This document shows, one piece after another, positions 52,108 through 61,026 of a stretch of DNA of 64,000 nt (position 1 is its first letter; every line of letters begins with the position of its first letter). A model generated the notes under the pieces. It had not been told where the DNA came from and made no database searches. It saw only the letters and a list, made by a program, of their open reading frames with translations. Both the position numbers and the translations under genes were made by a program. The stretch is from Candidatus Tectimicrobiota bacterium (GTDB lineage Bacteria; Tectomicrobia; Entotheonellia; Entotheonellales; Entotheonellaceae), in assembly GCA_026005175.1 (NCBI GenBank), contig BPKO01000001.1, forward strand, positions 682,001 through 746,000, read 5' to 3'.

Positions 52108-53124
52108 ATGGCCAAACGCCACCACGAGGCCCGGCACGCCTTTGCCGAAGGGATGGCACACCATCGGCAGGGCCGCCTCGAGCAGGCCAAGGCGGCCTAC
52201 TTGCGAGCGGTTAAGGCCGATCGCACGTTTGCCGCTGCCTACAACAACCTCGGCTTTGTCTGCCTCAAACTCGGCGAGTACGCTGCCGCCGTCCGCCACT
52301 TCCGCCGTGTCCTGGCTCTGGAACCCGACAACATCGAGGCCCTACACAACCTCGGCTACGCTTATGAGCGCCAGGAGATGACGGGGACAGCCAAGACGCT
52401 TTACCGCCGTGCCCTGGAGCTTGATCCCCAAAACCAGGAAGCGGCGCTTAATTTGGGGCTCCTTGCCCAGCGCGAAGGGGATTACGCCACTGCACGGCAG
52501 TACTTCCTCGCCGCCACCCGGCTGGAAGGCAACCCCGCCCATGCTTACTTCTGCCTCGCCACGCTATATGAGCGCCTGGACCTCTTCGATGAGGCCATTG
52601 CCGCTTACCAGGAGGCGCTGGCCCATGCCCCCACTTACGGCAAAGCGCTGTTCAACTTGGCCCGGCTCTATCACGCTCAAGGACAGCACGCCGAAGCCAT
52701 TCACTACTTCGAACGGCTTCTTGCCCTAGAACCTGACAACGCCCAGGCCTGCAACAGCCTGGGGCTCATCTACGAAGAGCGCGGCGAGTGGGCGCAGGCG
52801 GTCTCCTGGCTGCAGCGCGCCGCGGCGCTTGCGGCATTTTCTACCGAAATCCACCTTAACCTGGCCCGCGCCCTCTATCGCCAGCATCGCCATGCGCTCT
52901 GCCCTGAGGTGCAGCAATGCCTGGTGGCGCGCCTGCAGCTGGTCCTCTCTCTGGCGCCAGACCACGCCGAGGCGCAAGCGCTGCTCCACGAAGTGAGCAG
53001 CGCGCCGCTGGCGGCTCCGGCAGCTCAGAGCAGCTCGCGCAAGGCTTGCAAGAAGGCGTCGACTTCGGCGTCGGTGCCCACCGTCACCCGCAGGGCGTCG
53101 GCGGTAAGCGGGGAGGGGAAATAA
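52108..53124 (+). CDS. Tetratricopeptide-repeat protein
   Basis: 338 residues, with about eight TPR units from residue 10 to 300, for example AAYNNLGFVCLKLGEYAAAV, EALHNLGYAYERQEMTGTAK and ACNSLGLIYEERGEWAQAVS. No signal peptide. Probably a scaffold for the ExeA-type ATPase complex. The last 33 residues are Ser/Ala/Lys-rich and overlap the hisC C-terminus on the other strand by 100 bases, so the natural end may be earlier if a frameshift is present. ATG 52108 chosen ahead of the first repeat. Confidence 0.82.
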   Translation: MAKRHHEARHAFAEGMAHHRQGRLEQAKAAYLRAVKADRTFAAAYNNLGFVCLKLGEYAAAVRHFRRVLALEPDNIEALHNLGYAYERQEMTGTAKTLYRRALELDPQNQEAALNLGLLAQREGDYATARQYFLAATRLEGNPAHAYFCLATLYERLDLFDEAIAAYQEALAHAPTYGKALFNLARLYHAQGQHAEAIHYFERLLALEPDNAQACNSLGLIYEERGEWAQAVSWLQRAAALAAFSTEIHLNLARALYRQHRHALCPEVQQCLVARLQLVLSLAPDHAEAQALLHEVSSAPLAAPAAQSSSRKACKKASTSASVPTVTRRASAVSGEGK

Positions 53125-54084
53125 CGGACCAGGATCCGCCGGGCTTCCAGCGCCTGGTAGATGGCCGCAGCACGCCCCGCAGGGAGGCGCGGAAAGACGA
53201 AGTTGGCGCGCGAGGGCGGCACATGCAGCCCCATCGCCGCCAGCGCTTCGAGCATGCGGGTGCGCGTGCGCACGATTTTGGCCACGGTGTCGCGCAGCCA
53301 CGCCTGATCCTCGAGGGCCGCGCAGCCGGCCACTAGCGCCAGGCGGTCCACGTTGTAGGCGTCTTTGACTTTGCGCATCTGGGCGATCAGCTGCCGATGG
53401 GCAAACCCCAGCCCTAGCCGAAGGCCGGCCAGCGCATAGGCTTTGGAAAAGGTGCGCACCACGATGAGGTGCGGGAATTCGGGCAGCAAGTCGATGACGC
53501 TTTCCCCGGCAAAGTCGGCATAGGCCTCGTCCACCACCACCAGGCTGCGGGTGCGGGTGAGCAGCTGCCGCAGCGCGTCGCGGGCAAAGAGCACCCCCGT
53601 GGGAGCGTTGGGGTTGACGATGAGAAGCAGCTTGGCTCCACACGCCTCAAGCTCGGCCGGCAGCGTGTACGCGGGTCCCATGGGCACTTCCACGCAGCGG
53701 GCTCCCTGCAAGGCACTCAGGACGTGGTATAGGCTGTAGCTGGGGGGCCGGCGTGGCCACTACCTCCCCCGCCTCCACAAAGGTGCGGAAGATGATGGTC
53801 AGAATGTCATCGGAGCCGTTGCCGACGATGACCTCGTCGACGTCGCACCCGTAGAGACGCGCGGCCACCTCGCGCAGCGGGGTGGCCAGCGGATCGGGAT
53901 AAAGGCGCAAATCGGCGTTGATGGCCTCACGCAGCGCGGCGAGCACCCGCGGCGAGGGCGGATAAGGGTTCTCGTTGGTGTTGAGCTTGATGTAAGGGCC
54001 ATCGCTGGGCTGCTTGCCCGGCACATAGCCCTCCATGTCTCGCACGCCGCCGCGTACGTAGCGCATCACCTCGTGGCACCGCAT
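53025..54084 (-). CDS. hisC: Histidinol-phosphate aminotransferase HisC, one frameshift
   Basis: PLP-dependent class I/II aminotransferase, about 352 residues when joined. The first part is KLNTNENPYPPSPRVLAALR and VIVGNGSDDILTIIFRTFV. Removing one C from the run opposite 53742-53747 joins VVATPAPSYSLYHVLSALQ to the rest. The rest includes IVNPNAPTGVLF, VVVDEAYADF and the PLP-Lys in VVRTFSKAYALAGLRLGLG. Acts in histidine synthesis; related enzymes act on aromatic amino acids. Start ATG 54084 (54066 also possible). Confidence 0.92.
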
Positions 54085-54307
54085 CGACTCGTCCTCATCT
54101 GGCACTGCCCTTGGTTCCAGCCCCGCTTCAGGGGTAGCAGACCTCACGGTAACGTGCTATATTCCCTGCTTAATCTGGAGGCCTGCCCCTTCCCTCGTCT
54201 CACGCCTCGCCGAGGCACACGACCTGCGATGGCCTTATACTTTACCATACCTAGCACGGCGGGGGAGGAGATGACGCTCGGCGGTTCTGATACAGGAGGA
54301 CGACCCG

Positions 54308-55534
54308 ATGGCTGCCCCCACGCCCGGTCCGCTGACGCTGACGCCGGCACAGCGTGAGCGTCTCGAGCGCACGGCGCGCACCCTCACCGCACCCTACCGC
54401 GACGTGCTTCAGGCCAAGATCCTGCTCTACGCGGCTGACGGTTACTCCCACGAAGACATCGCCCGGCGCCTGGACTGCGACGGCCGTCTGGTTGCCGAGA
54501 CGTACGCGCAGTTTGCTGCCAACGGCTTGCCGCGTCTTGCCGGCAGCGCAGCCGATTCGCCCGAGCCTGCCCCGGTGACGGTCGGCGCCAGCCCGGTTGG
54601 CCTCTTCCCTTTTGGCGTCCCGGAGGCCAGCGTGCTGTACGCGTTTGCCGAGACGGCCGAACGTCTTGGCTTTGCGGGGCTCTGGCTGGGCGACCACCTG
54701 ACGTTTCACGTGCCCGTGCTCGAGTCGCTCACGTTCCTGACGGCGCTGGCCGCGCGGACCGAGCGCATCAAAGTGGGCACCTCGGTTTACTTGCTGCCCC
54801 TGCGCCACCCCACGCTGGTGGCCAAAGTGACCAGTACGCTTGACATTCTCAGCGGCGGCCGGCTGATTTTCGGCATCGGCATCGGTGGGGAAAACCCCAG
54901 CGAGTTTGAAGCCAACGGCACCCTGGTGCGCCAGCGCGCCTCGCGCACCGAAGAGGGCCTGCTGGTGCTGAAGCGGCTGTGGACCGAGGCCCACGTCACC
55001 CACCACGGCCGCCATTTTCACCTCACCGACATCACCCTGGAGCCCAGACCGCTCCAGGTGCCGCACCCGCCGATCTGGGTGGGGGGACGCTCGGAAGCGG
55101 CGCTGCGGCGTGCTATCCGCGTGGGCGACGGCTGGGTGTCGGTGATGGTGGCCCCGCAGCGCTTCCGCCAGAGCCGCCAGCGCCTGGAAGAGCTGGCGCA
55201 GCAGCAGGGACGTTGTCTTGAGGGCTTTACGTTTGCCCACTACGCGTTTTTGTACCTCACCGAGGACGTGGCCGCCGGTCGGCGCACGGCCGCAGAATTC
55301 CTCTCGCGCCTCTACAACCTGCCTTTCGAGCCGCTCCTGGAGCGCTGCGGCATCGTCGTTGGCCCGGCCGAGGCGTGCATCGAGCAGCTCCAGCGCTTTA
55401 TCGATGCCGGGGTCACTTACTTGATCTTGGCCCCGACGTGTGCTGCTCCAGAACAAGTGCAGCAGCTGGAGCTCTACGCCACTTACGTCTTGCCGCACTT
55501 GCAGGCAACTCGAGAAGAAGTCCAAAGGAGGTAA
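54308..55534 (+). CDS. Luciferase-like monooxygenase fused to IS630-type helix-turn-helix
   Basis: 408 residues. Residues 1-80 match the N-terminal HTH of IS630-type transposases and related regulators: LTPAQRERLERTARTLTAPY, DVLQAKILLYAADGYSHEDI and ARRLDCDGRLVAETYAQFAA. Residues 95-400 form an LLM TIM barrel: GLFPFGVPEASVLYAFAETA, DILSGGRLIFGIGIGGENPS and PIWVGGRSEAALRRAIRVGD. The fusion is in one open frame with one start, so it is not a transposase remnant. It might be a DNA-binding flavin or F420 enzyme. It lies six bases before a pterin dehydratase. Confidence 0.82.
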   Translation: MAAPTPGPLTLTPAQRERLERTARTLTAPYRDVLQAKILLYAADGYSHEDIARRLDCDGRLVAETYAQFAANGLPRLAGSAADSPEPAPVTVGASPVGLFPFGVPEASVLYAFAETAERLGFAGLWLGDHLTFHVPVLESLTFLTALAARTERIKVGTSVYLLPLRHPTLVAKVTSTLDILSGGRLIFGIGIGGENPSEFEANGTLVRQRASRTEEGLLVLKRLWTEAHVTHHGRHFHLTDITLEPRPLQVPHPPIWVGGRSEAALRRAIRVGDGWVSVMVAPQRFRQSRQRLEELAQQQGRCLEGFTFAHYAFLYLTEDVAAGRRTAAEFLSRLYNLPFEPLLERCGIVVGPAEACIEQLQRFIDAGVTYLILAPTCAAPEQVQQLELYATYVLPHLQATREEVQRR

Positions 55535-55540
55535 AGGGGT

Positions 55541-55894
55541 ATGGAAACGCTGGCCCGCATGCGCTGCACCGCCTGTCGCCCGGGAGAGCCCACGGTCACC
55601 ACAGAAGAAATCGCCGCCTTGCAGCCGCAGATCCCCGCGTGGCAGGTGGTCGAGCGTGATGGCATCCAGCGCCTGGAGCGCGTGTTTCGCTTCCGTAATT
55701 TTGCCGAAGCCCTGGCCTTTACCACCAAGGTGGGAGAACTGGCCGAGGCCGAAGGCCACCACCCCGCCCTGCTGACCGAGTGGGGACGGGTGACGGTTAC
55801 CTGGTGGACTCACAAAATTAAGGGCTTACACCGAAACGACTTCATCATGGCGGCCAAAACGGACGAGCTCTACGCCGGCTTTGCCCCGTCATAG
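55541..55894 (+). CDS. Pterin-4a-carbinolamine dehydratase 1
   Basis: 117 residues. The active-site His pair is in AEGHHPALL and the conserved Trp-His region reads [20 protein letters not shown], then AAKTDELY. This longer type, with an N-terminal [16 protein letters not shown] stretch, is common in bacteria and plants. It dehydrates 4a-hydroxytetrahydropterin in phenylalanine-hydroxylase recycling or acts in Mo-cofactor work. AAGGAGG precedes ATG 55541. A second copy lies at 59063. Confidence 0.93.
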   Translation: METLARMRCTACRPGEPTVTTEEIAALQPQIPAWQVVERDGIQRLERVFRFRNFAEALAFTTKVGELAEAEGHHPALLTEWGRVTVTWWTHKIKGLHRNDFIMAAKTDELYAGFAPS

Positions 55895-56308
55895 GGGGTC
55901 AGGAGAACACCAGACTTCGTCGCGCTGGCCGGCGCGGGCGCGCAGCGCCTCGAACTGCTGCACCCGCTCCGGCCGCAAGGCGCCGCGGTCGTCGTACATG
56001 TTGAGAAAGAAAGCGCGCAGCAGGGCCTGTCCATCGGCGTCAAAAAAGCGCACGCTGTAGCTCAACCGCTCGCTGTGGTGCGCGGTGTCGGGTTTGACTT
56101 CAAAAGCAATCCGCCGCACCTGCGCCGTGTCGAAGTGAAGATGCCAAGGCGTGCTCTCCAGCGTCACCCAGGTGCCCTCAAGGCGCACCGCCAGCGCGGC
56201 CGGCTCCACGAAGGCTTCGCACACGGCGGCGTCGGGCCCGACCACCAGGCAGACCTCGGGCAGGCGGACCAGTTCGCACAGCAGCGTGGCAGCAAGGTTA
56301 GGCGCCAT
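55889..56308 (-). CDS. Small protein, possibly haem-utilisation ChuX/HutX-like
   Basis: 139 residues. [20 protein letters not shown] and [20 protein letters not shown] resemble the ChuX/HutX haem-degradation fold (beta strands then FFDA-x-G-x-A-L), but the match is weak and the expected His ligands are not clear. ATG 56308 after GGAG. It overlaps the EEP gene start-side by 11 bases and is on the same strand, so co-transcribed with it. Treat the family as tentative. Confidence 0.5.
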   Translation of the reverse strand: MAPNLAATLLCELVRLPEVCLVVGPDAAVCEAFVEPAALAVRLEGTWVTLESTPWHLHFDTAQVRRIAFEVKPDTAHHSERLSYSVRFFDADGQALLRAFFLNMYDDRGALRPERVQQFEALRARAGQRDEVWCSPDPL

Positions 56309-57239
56309 TTTCGTTTCTCCGCGGTTGGTGTCCCGGCAAGGAGGTCCAGCGCAGGTGCAGCACCAGTGACGTCTGCCCGGCACCGGTGGGCACAAACTGC
56401 GCCCTGCTACACTGCACCCCGGAACCCACAAAGACGAACATGTCCTCCCCGCCTTTCTCTACCGATACCGGCCGCAGGCGCTCCCCGAGGCCAGTCCGGA
56501 GGCGCGCCACCACCTCGGCGCTGCCGTAGGGGCCCACCAAGAGGCAGGCCGGGGCCGCCACTTGGCAGACGAAGTCGACCAGCTCCTGCGCCTGGCGGCG
56601 GCGTGTGGCTCCGTTGCGCGGCGACAAGGCAGCGCTGAGCAGCCGCAGCGTCGCCCTGCCGCACTGGACATCCACCAGCTGTACCAGCGGGAAAGGAGCG
56701 AACAAGGCCGCCAGCAGCGGCTCGCGTACCGAGGATGTCAGCCGCTGCCGCACGTTCTGCACCAGCGGATAGGGGCTGAGCACCCCCATGCCGGCGCTCA
56801 GGCGTCCCAGGCGGCGCCGCGGCGGCCACGGCAGGTAGCGGCACTCCCAGGTAAACGCCCGGGCCAGGTACTTCCAGCCCAGGGCCGTGGCAATGTAAGT
56901 GAGCTGGTCTAGGCCGTACGTCCGCTGGCTGGCAAAGTCCACTTCCTGCACCACCACCACATCGGCACCCACCGCAGCCACCGCTTCGATGAAGGCGTCA
57001 AGCCGGTCGTAGAGGGCTTCTGGCGACGCCGTCGTCCAGGGCGTTTCCAGGCCGTAAGCCAGGCGGGCAAACAGCACCACCAGCGTCTCCGGTGTGGTGG
57101 CCGGCGCCTCAGGCGCCTCGGGAATGGCCTCGATAATCCCGGCACTGCAGCGCTCGGAGACCGTCTTCCCCCCTCCCGCCCAAAGCAGCGCCGCCAGAAG
57201 GAGCAACGCCGCAGCCAGCGTCACCAGCACCAGGGCCAT
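56298..57239 (-). CDS. Membrane-anchored endonuclease/exonuclease/phosphatase (EEP)-like protein, degenerate active site
   Basis: 313 residues with an N-terminal membrane helix (VLVTLAAALLLLAALLWAGG). The EEP fold is suggested by VVVVQEVDFASQRTYGLDQL and LSAGMGVLSPYPLVQNVRQ. The catalytic Glu of QEVD remains, but the usual GDFN is replaced by VGPYGS and the terminal SDH is missing. It is therefore probably inactive as a nuclease/phosphatase, perhaps a binding protein. ATG 57239 follows AGGAGG. Confidence 0.7.
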   Translation of the reverse strand: MALVLVTLAAALLLLAALLWAGGGKTVSERCSAGIIEAIPEAPEAPATTPETLVVLFARLAYGLETPWTTASPEALYDRLDAFIEAVAAVGADVVVVQEVDFASQRTYGLDQLTYIATALGWKYLARAFTWECRYLPWPPRRRLGRLSAGMGVLSPYPLVQNVRQRLTSSVREPLLAALFAPFPLVQLVDVQCGRATLRLLSAALSPRNGATRRRQAQELVDFVCQVAAPACLLVGPYGSAEVVARLRTGLGERLRPVSVEKGGEDMFVFVGSGVQCSRAQFVPTGAGQTSLVLHLRWTSLPGHQPRRNENGA

Positions 57240-57289
57240 CGCTCCACTCCTCCTGGCTCCTCGCGCCGCCCTGCCCCAGGCGTGCCCCC

Positions 57290-57880
57290 TCACGGGGCGG
57301 CGGCCATGTCCGTGGGCTGAAGCGGCGCTGCCGCGGTATGGCGTAGTCCTTGCCATACCGCTTCCCCAATCGGCACCCGCTGGGGTGAGACGCCGTGTTC
57401 GCGGACAAAGAGGGCGTTGATGGCCACCAGCGTGCAGTTGACCACGTCGAGGTTGTACACGGCCTGCGGCTCGAGGGTGGCCAGGGGCAGCTCGCGGAAG
57501 TTGAGCGGGCAGCAGTCGCGCCGGCCGCCGAGCAGACGACTGGTCAAAGGAAAGCCGTGCATGCGGCACAGCAGCGGCCGCGCCGCGTACAGGCTGCAGC
57601 GCCCCTGGCGAAGGAGCACGCAGGGCTGTGGTTCTCCCCACTGCGGCAGCGCCGCGGCCTGGAGGTGTTGCCGCAGCTGCTGCTTGGCCGCCGGGGGCAG
57701 CGCCGCGGCCGCGCGAGCGAGGTGATACGCTTCGACGGGAAACACGGTGAGCTGCTGATAGCAGCAGGCATCGCAGCCGGGCTGGCAGACGATCTGGGAG
57801 GGATAGCGAGCGCGAATGGCCTCGCCAAACGCCTCCACGCGCGCCACCAGCTGCAAGTACTGACGGTAAGCAGTCCCCAT
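57290..57880 (-). CDS. YkgJ-family CxxxCxxCC metal-binding protein
   Basis: 196 residues. The N-terminal Cys cluster VCQPGCDACCYQQ (C-x3-C-x2-CC) and later CVLLRQGRCSLYAARPLLCR are typical of the Fe/Zn-chelating CxxCxxCC family. Further Cys occur in DCCPLNFREL. Role unknown, possibly metal trafficking or an enzymatic cluster. ATG 57880 follows AGGAGGG. It sits upstream of the EEP gene with a 50-base gap. Confidence 0.8.
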   Translation of the reverse strand: MGTAYRQYLQLVARVEAFGEAIRARYPSQIVCQPGCDACCYQQLTVFPVEAYHLARAAAALPPAAKQQLRQHLQAAALPQWGEPQPCVLLRQGRCSLYAARPLLCRMHGFPLTSRLLGGRRDCCPLNFRELPLATLEPQAVYNLDVVNCTLVAINALFVREHGVSPQRVPIGEAVWQGLRHTAAAPLQPTDMAAAP

Positions 57881-58031
57881 CGTTTCCCTCCTACCCCTGG
57901 GGCATTGTAACACCGCTAGCCCCAAGCTGCTACTGTGCCGGCCCCTTGCCACCGCCCGGGGTAGACGAAGGGGGCAAGGCTGTGGCATGCTTTGATATTC
58001 ATGGATTGGGCTTGGCAGAAAGGCGGGTGAC

Positions 58032-59051
58032 ATGACGCACGAGCACCTGGCACGCGTGGCGGCGCTTGGTGAGGAAATTGATCGCCTTTGTACCCTTGAC
58101 CTGCGTCCTTCCGGGCCCATCGGGGGGTACATCGGCCGCTTTTACGCCGCCGCTCGCCAGCAATGCGACACCGCCCTTACCTTTGCCGCGGCCCGCTGCC
58201 TCAACAGCGTGGCGCCAGGCGACACGGTGGTGATCGCCACCGGCTTTTGCGATCCCCCTCGCTTGCCTCAGGGAGAGACAGATGGCCCACCAGGGGCGGC
58301 GGTTTTGGCCCGCGCCGTGCTCCTGGGGCTGCAAGCCACGCCCGTGCTCGTGGGGGAAGCGGCAATTGCCGAGCCGCTGCAAGCCTGCACGCGGAGCCTG
58401 GGGCTGCGCCTACACCCCGACCTGGCCGTGGCGCGCCAAGTGCCCTACGGCGTCGGGTTTTATCCCTTTCCCCTTGCGCCACAAGAGGCGCAGGCTGCTG
58501 CCTGCACGCTTCTTGAGCAGACGCGCCCGGCGGTCGTGGTGGTGACCGAGCGTGCCGGCCCCAACCGCCTTGGCGTGGCCCACAGCGCTATGGGTCGTGC
58601 GCTTCCCGCCGGCTCGCGCGCCCTTGTGGAATACCTGCTCGAAGCGGCACACGCCGCCGGCATTCCCACCATTGGCGTGGGGGACAACGGCAACGATATG
58701 GGCTTTGGCTGCATCGAAGACGTGGTGCGGCGCCACAAACCTTACGGCGACGTCTGTCAGTGCCCGTGCGGTGGCGGCCTGGCCACGGTGGTCAAAACCT
58801 CGCTGCTGGTCACCGCGGCGGTAGCCAACTGGGGCGTGTACGGGGTGGTGGCTTGTCTGGCCGCCCTGCGGCAGCAGCCGGCGCTGCTGCACAGCGCCGC
58901 CGAGGAAGCCGACATGCTCCAGGCCTGCGTAGGTGCCGGGGCCGCCGACGGCATTACCGGCCGCCCGCTGCCCACCGTGGACGGGTTGCCCACGGCAGTG
59001 CAGTGTAGCATCGTCGAGCTCTTGCACGCCTTGGTGGCCAAAGTGTGCTAG
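58032..59051 (+). CDS. D-glutamate cyclase-like (DUF4392) protein
   Basis: 339 residues. The domain is recognised by [38 protein letters not shown] and [18 protein letters not shown]. In vertebrates the related domain converts D-glutamate to 5-oxo-D-proline. An N-terminal [14 protein letters not shown] segment is also shared. A Cys-rich stretch [15 protein letters not shown] follows. Enzyme activity in bacteria is largely inferred. ATG 58032 is usable. It ends 11 bases before the second PCD gene. Confidence 0.8.
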   Translation: MTHEHLARVAALGEEIDRLCTLDLRPSGPIGGYIGRFYAAARQQCDTALTFAAARCLNSVAPGDTVVIATGFCDPPRLPQGETDGPPGAAVLARAVLLGLQATPVLVGEAAIAEPLQACTRSLGLRLHPDLAVARQVPYGVGFYPFPLAPQEAQAAACTLLEQTRPAVVVVTERAGPNRLGVAHSAMGRALPAGSRALVEYLLEAAHAAGIPTIGVGDNGNDMGFGCIEDVVRRHKPYGDVCQCPCGGGLATVVKTSLLVTAAVANWGVYGVVACLAALRQQPALLHSAAEEADMLQACVGAGAADGITGRPLPTVDGLPTAVQCSIVELLHALVAKVC

Positions 59052-59062
59052 GGAGGAACGCC

Positions 59063-59359
59063 ATGGTCGAAACACAGAAACTCTCGGACGCAGAAGTCAC
59101 GGCCCGTCTTGCCACCCTTCCTGGCTGGGAAGTGGTGGCCGGCAAGCTGCAAAAGACGTTTACTTTCGCTTCCTTCGTGGAAGCGTTTGGCTTTATGACT
59201 CGCGTGGCCTTGGTGGCCGAAGCCATGGGGCACCACCCAGAGTGGTCCAATGTCTACAATCGGGTCACCATTGCCCTTACCACGCACGACGTGGGGGGCA
59301 TCAGCCCGCTCGATTTTACCCTGGCCCAGAAAATCGACGCCCTTGCCGGCAAGGCATAA
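59063..59359 (+). CDS. Pterin-4a-carbinolamine dehydratase 2
   Basis: 98 residues, the short canonical form. Active-site histidines are in [20 protein letters not shown], with the third His in [13 protein letters not shown]. Begins [16 protein letters not shown] after GGGAGGA. The window thus has two different types of this enzyme but no phenylalanine hydroxylase. Confidence 0.93.
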   Translation: MVETQKLSDAEVTARLATLPGWEVVAGKLQKTFTFASFVEAFGFMTRVALVAEAMGHHPEWSNVYNRVTIALTTHDVGGISPLDFTLAQKIDALAGKA

Positions 59360-59393
59360 AGCGGGTCCGCATCCGTGTAGAAGGAGCATACCT

Positions 59394-59807
59394 GTGGACG
59401 ACAAGCCGAGTGCCAAACACCTCGAGCGCATGTGGAAGTATGCCGAAAAGTTCGCCGAGAAGTCCGGCACCTACCTGCATCCCAACCGCAAGGTCACCGA
59501 AGTGGTCATCGAAGGTCTGGCACGGCACATCGAGGAGGTGGGCAAACCCCTGTGCCCGTGCAACTTTTACCCCGACAAGCAAGCCGAGGCCAAGCTGCGC
59601 CGCTGGATCTGCGCCTGTGACGAGATGCAGATTTACAAGTACTGCCACTGCCTGCTCTTTGTGACCCCCGAAGGGCTGCCCATCACCGAATACTTGCCCG
59701 AGGACCACGAAGGGCGGCAGATCTACGGCCTGGTCAAAGACCCTCACCCCGACAAGGGGCGGGCCCTGCGCCACCGTGCCGGCGAGGCAGCCAAGCCCCA
59801 GCCCTAA
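59394..59807 (+). CDS. Ferredoxin:thioredoxin reductase catalytic (beta) chain
   Basis: 137 residues. The Cys layout CPC (KPLCPCNFYP), then WICACDEM, then YCHCLLF matches the FTR pattern CPC-x16-CPC-x8-CHC, holding a 4Fe-4S cluster and an adjacent redox disulfide. GTG 59394 follows AGAAGGAG. Transfers electrons from ferredoxin to thioredoxin-like proteins. No FTR alpha subunit is near, as in many non-photosynthetic bacteria and archaea. The long basic C-terminus is unusual. Confidence 0.9.
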   Translation: MDDKPSAKHLERMWKYAEKFAEKSGTYLHPNRKVTEVVIEGLARHIEEVGKPLCPCNFYPDKQAEAKLRRWICACDEMQIYKYCHCLLFVTPEGLPITEYLPEDHEGRQIYGLVKDPHPDKGRALRHRAGEAAKPQP

Positions 59808-59832
59808 AGGGGGACAAGGGAGCGGTGGGGGG

Positions 59833-60936
59833 TCAGGGGGTGCCCCACACGTCCTGCGCCACCTCCACCACCCGCTCGAGTTTGGCCCACTGCTCGGCTT
59901 CGCTGAGCAGGTTGCCCTCCTCCGTAGAGGCAAAGCCACACTGAGGGCTGAGGGCAAGCTGCTCCAGCGGCACGTACCTGGCTGCCGCCTCAATGCGGCG
60001 CTTGAGGAAGTCCTTGTCTTCCAGCTCGCCGGTTTTCGTGGTCACCAAGCCGAGCACCACGGCCTTGCCAGGGGGCACGAAGCGCAGCGGCTCAAACCCC
60101 CCGGCACGCTCGGTGTCGTATTCCAGGAAGTAAACGTCGACGTTGAGGGTGTTAAACAGCACCTCGGCAATGGGCTCGTAGCCGCCCTGAGCAATCCACG
60201 AGGAGCGGAAGTTGCCGCGGCACAGGTGCATCCCCAGCGTCATGCCCGCCGGCCGCTCGGCGAGCGCCAGGTTGATGAGCCGCGGATAGGCCTGCAGCAA
60301 GTACTGGGGGTCCTCACCCCGGCGGCGAAGCTCCTCGTGCTGCTGGGGATCGCACAGGTAGGCGAGGTAGACCTCGTCGAGCTGCAAGAAAGTGCATCCG
60401 GCCTGGGCAAAGGCGGCGAGGACTTTCTGGTAAGCGCGGCCCAAATCGTCGAAGAAGGCCTCGAGGTCGGGATAGACGGCAGTGGAAATGGCCTTGCGGC
60501 CGCCGCGGTAGTGCAGCGCCGTAGGCGAAGGCAGCGTCTGCTTGGGCGTCTGGCGGGTGTGGTCACGCAAAAACGTAAAGTGGTCGACCATGTGGGGACG
60601 GGTGTAGTCGAGCTTGCCGGTCACTGCCGGGGCGACGGGCCTGAGCTGTTGGCCACCACGGAACTGGACCGGCGTCTCTACGGGGACCATTTCGACGCCG
60701 TCGAGGCCGGCGAGGAAGTCGTAATGCCAGAAGGCGCGGCGGTACTCGCCGTCGGTAACCACGCGCAGGCCAATGGCCTCTTGCCGGCGGATGGCCTCCT
60801 CAATGCAGCGGTCTTCCACTTCTCGCAGCTGCTCGGCGCTGAGCGTCCCGGCAGCGTGCTGGGCCCGCGCTGCCTTGAGCGCCTCAGGCCGCAGCAGACT
60901 GCCCACGTGGTGAGCCCGAGACGGGAGCTGAACCAT
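59833..60936 (-). CDS. MetE C-terminal-domain-like methyltransferase 1
   Basis: 367 residues, the size of YxjG/YxjH-type core MetE enzymes. HHVGSLLRPEALKAARAQHA, TDGEYRRAFWHYDFLAGL, CTFLQLDEVYLAYLCDPQQH and LGMHLCRGNFRSSW are characteristic, the last His/Cys pair being zinc ligands with the later Cys in LSPQCGFAS. It probably methylates homocysteine from a methylated donor other than polyglutamyl folate. Divergent from the second copy at 61027. Confidence 0.9.
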   Translation of the reverse strand: MVQLPSRAHHVGSLLRPEALKAARAQHAAGTLSAEQLREVEDRCIEEAIRRQEAIGLRVVTDGEYRRAFWHYDFLAGLDGVEMVPVETPVQFRGGQQLRPVAPAVTGKLDYTRPHMVDHFTFLRDHTRQTPKQTLPSPTALHYRGGRKAISTAVYPDLEAFFDDLGRAYQKVLAAFAQAGCTFLQLDEVYLAYLCDPQQHEELRRRGEDPQYLLQAYPRLINLALAERPAGMTLGMHLCRGNFRSSWIAQGGYEPIAEVLFNTLNVDVYFLEYDTERAGGFEPLRFVPPGKAVVLGLVTTKTGELEDKDFLKRRIEAAARYVPLEQLALSPQCGFASTEEGNLLSEAEQWAKLERVVEVAQDVWGTP

Positions 60937-61026
60937 GGTCTCTCTCCCCTTGCCAATGGCTTTCCTGTGGCGGAGGTTATACTGGAAGAGGCGACCGCTG
61001 GCAACCCAAAGCAGAAAGGACACGCC

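Noticed and set aside
54308-54550. IS630 insertion sequence
   Set aside because: Only the HTH is present, in-frame with an LLM domain; no DDE catalytic domain or terminal inverted repeats seen.
54712-54727. A third parS site (GTTTCACGTG)
   Set aside because: Only the left half matches and it lies in the coding sequence of the HTH-LLM gene.
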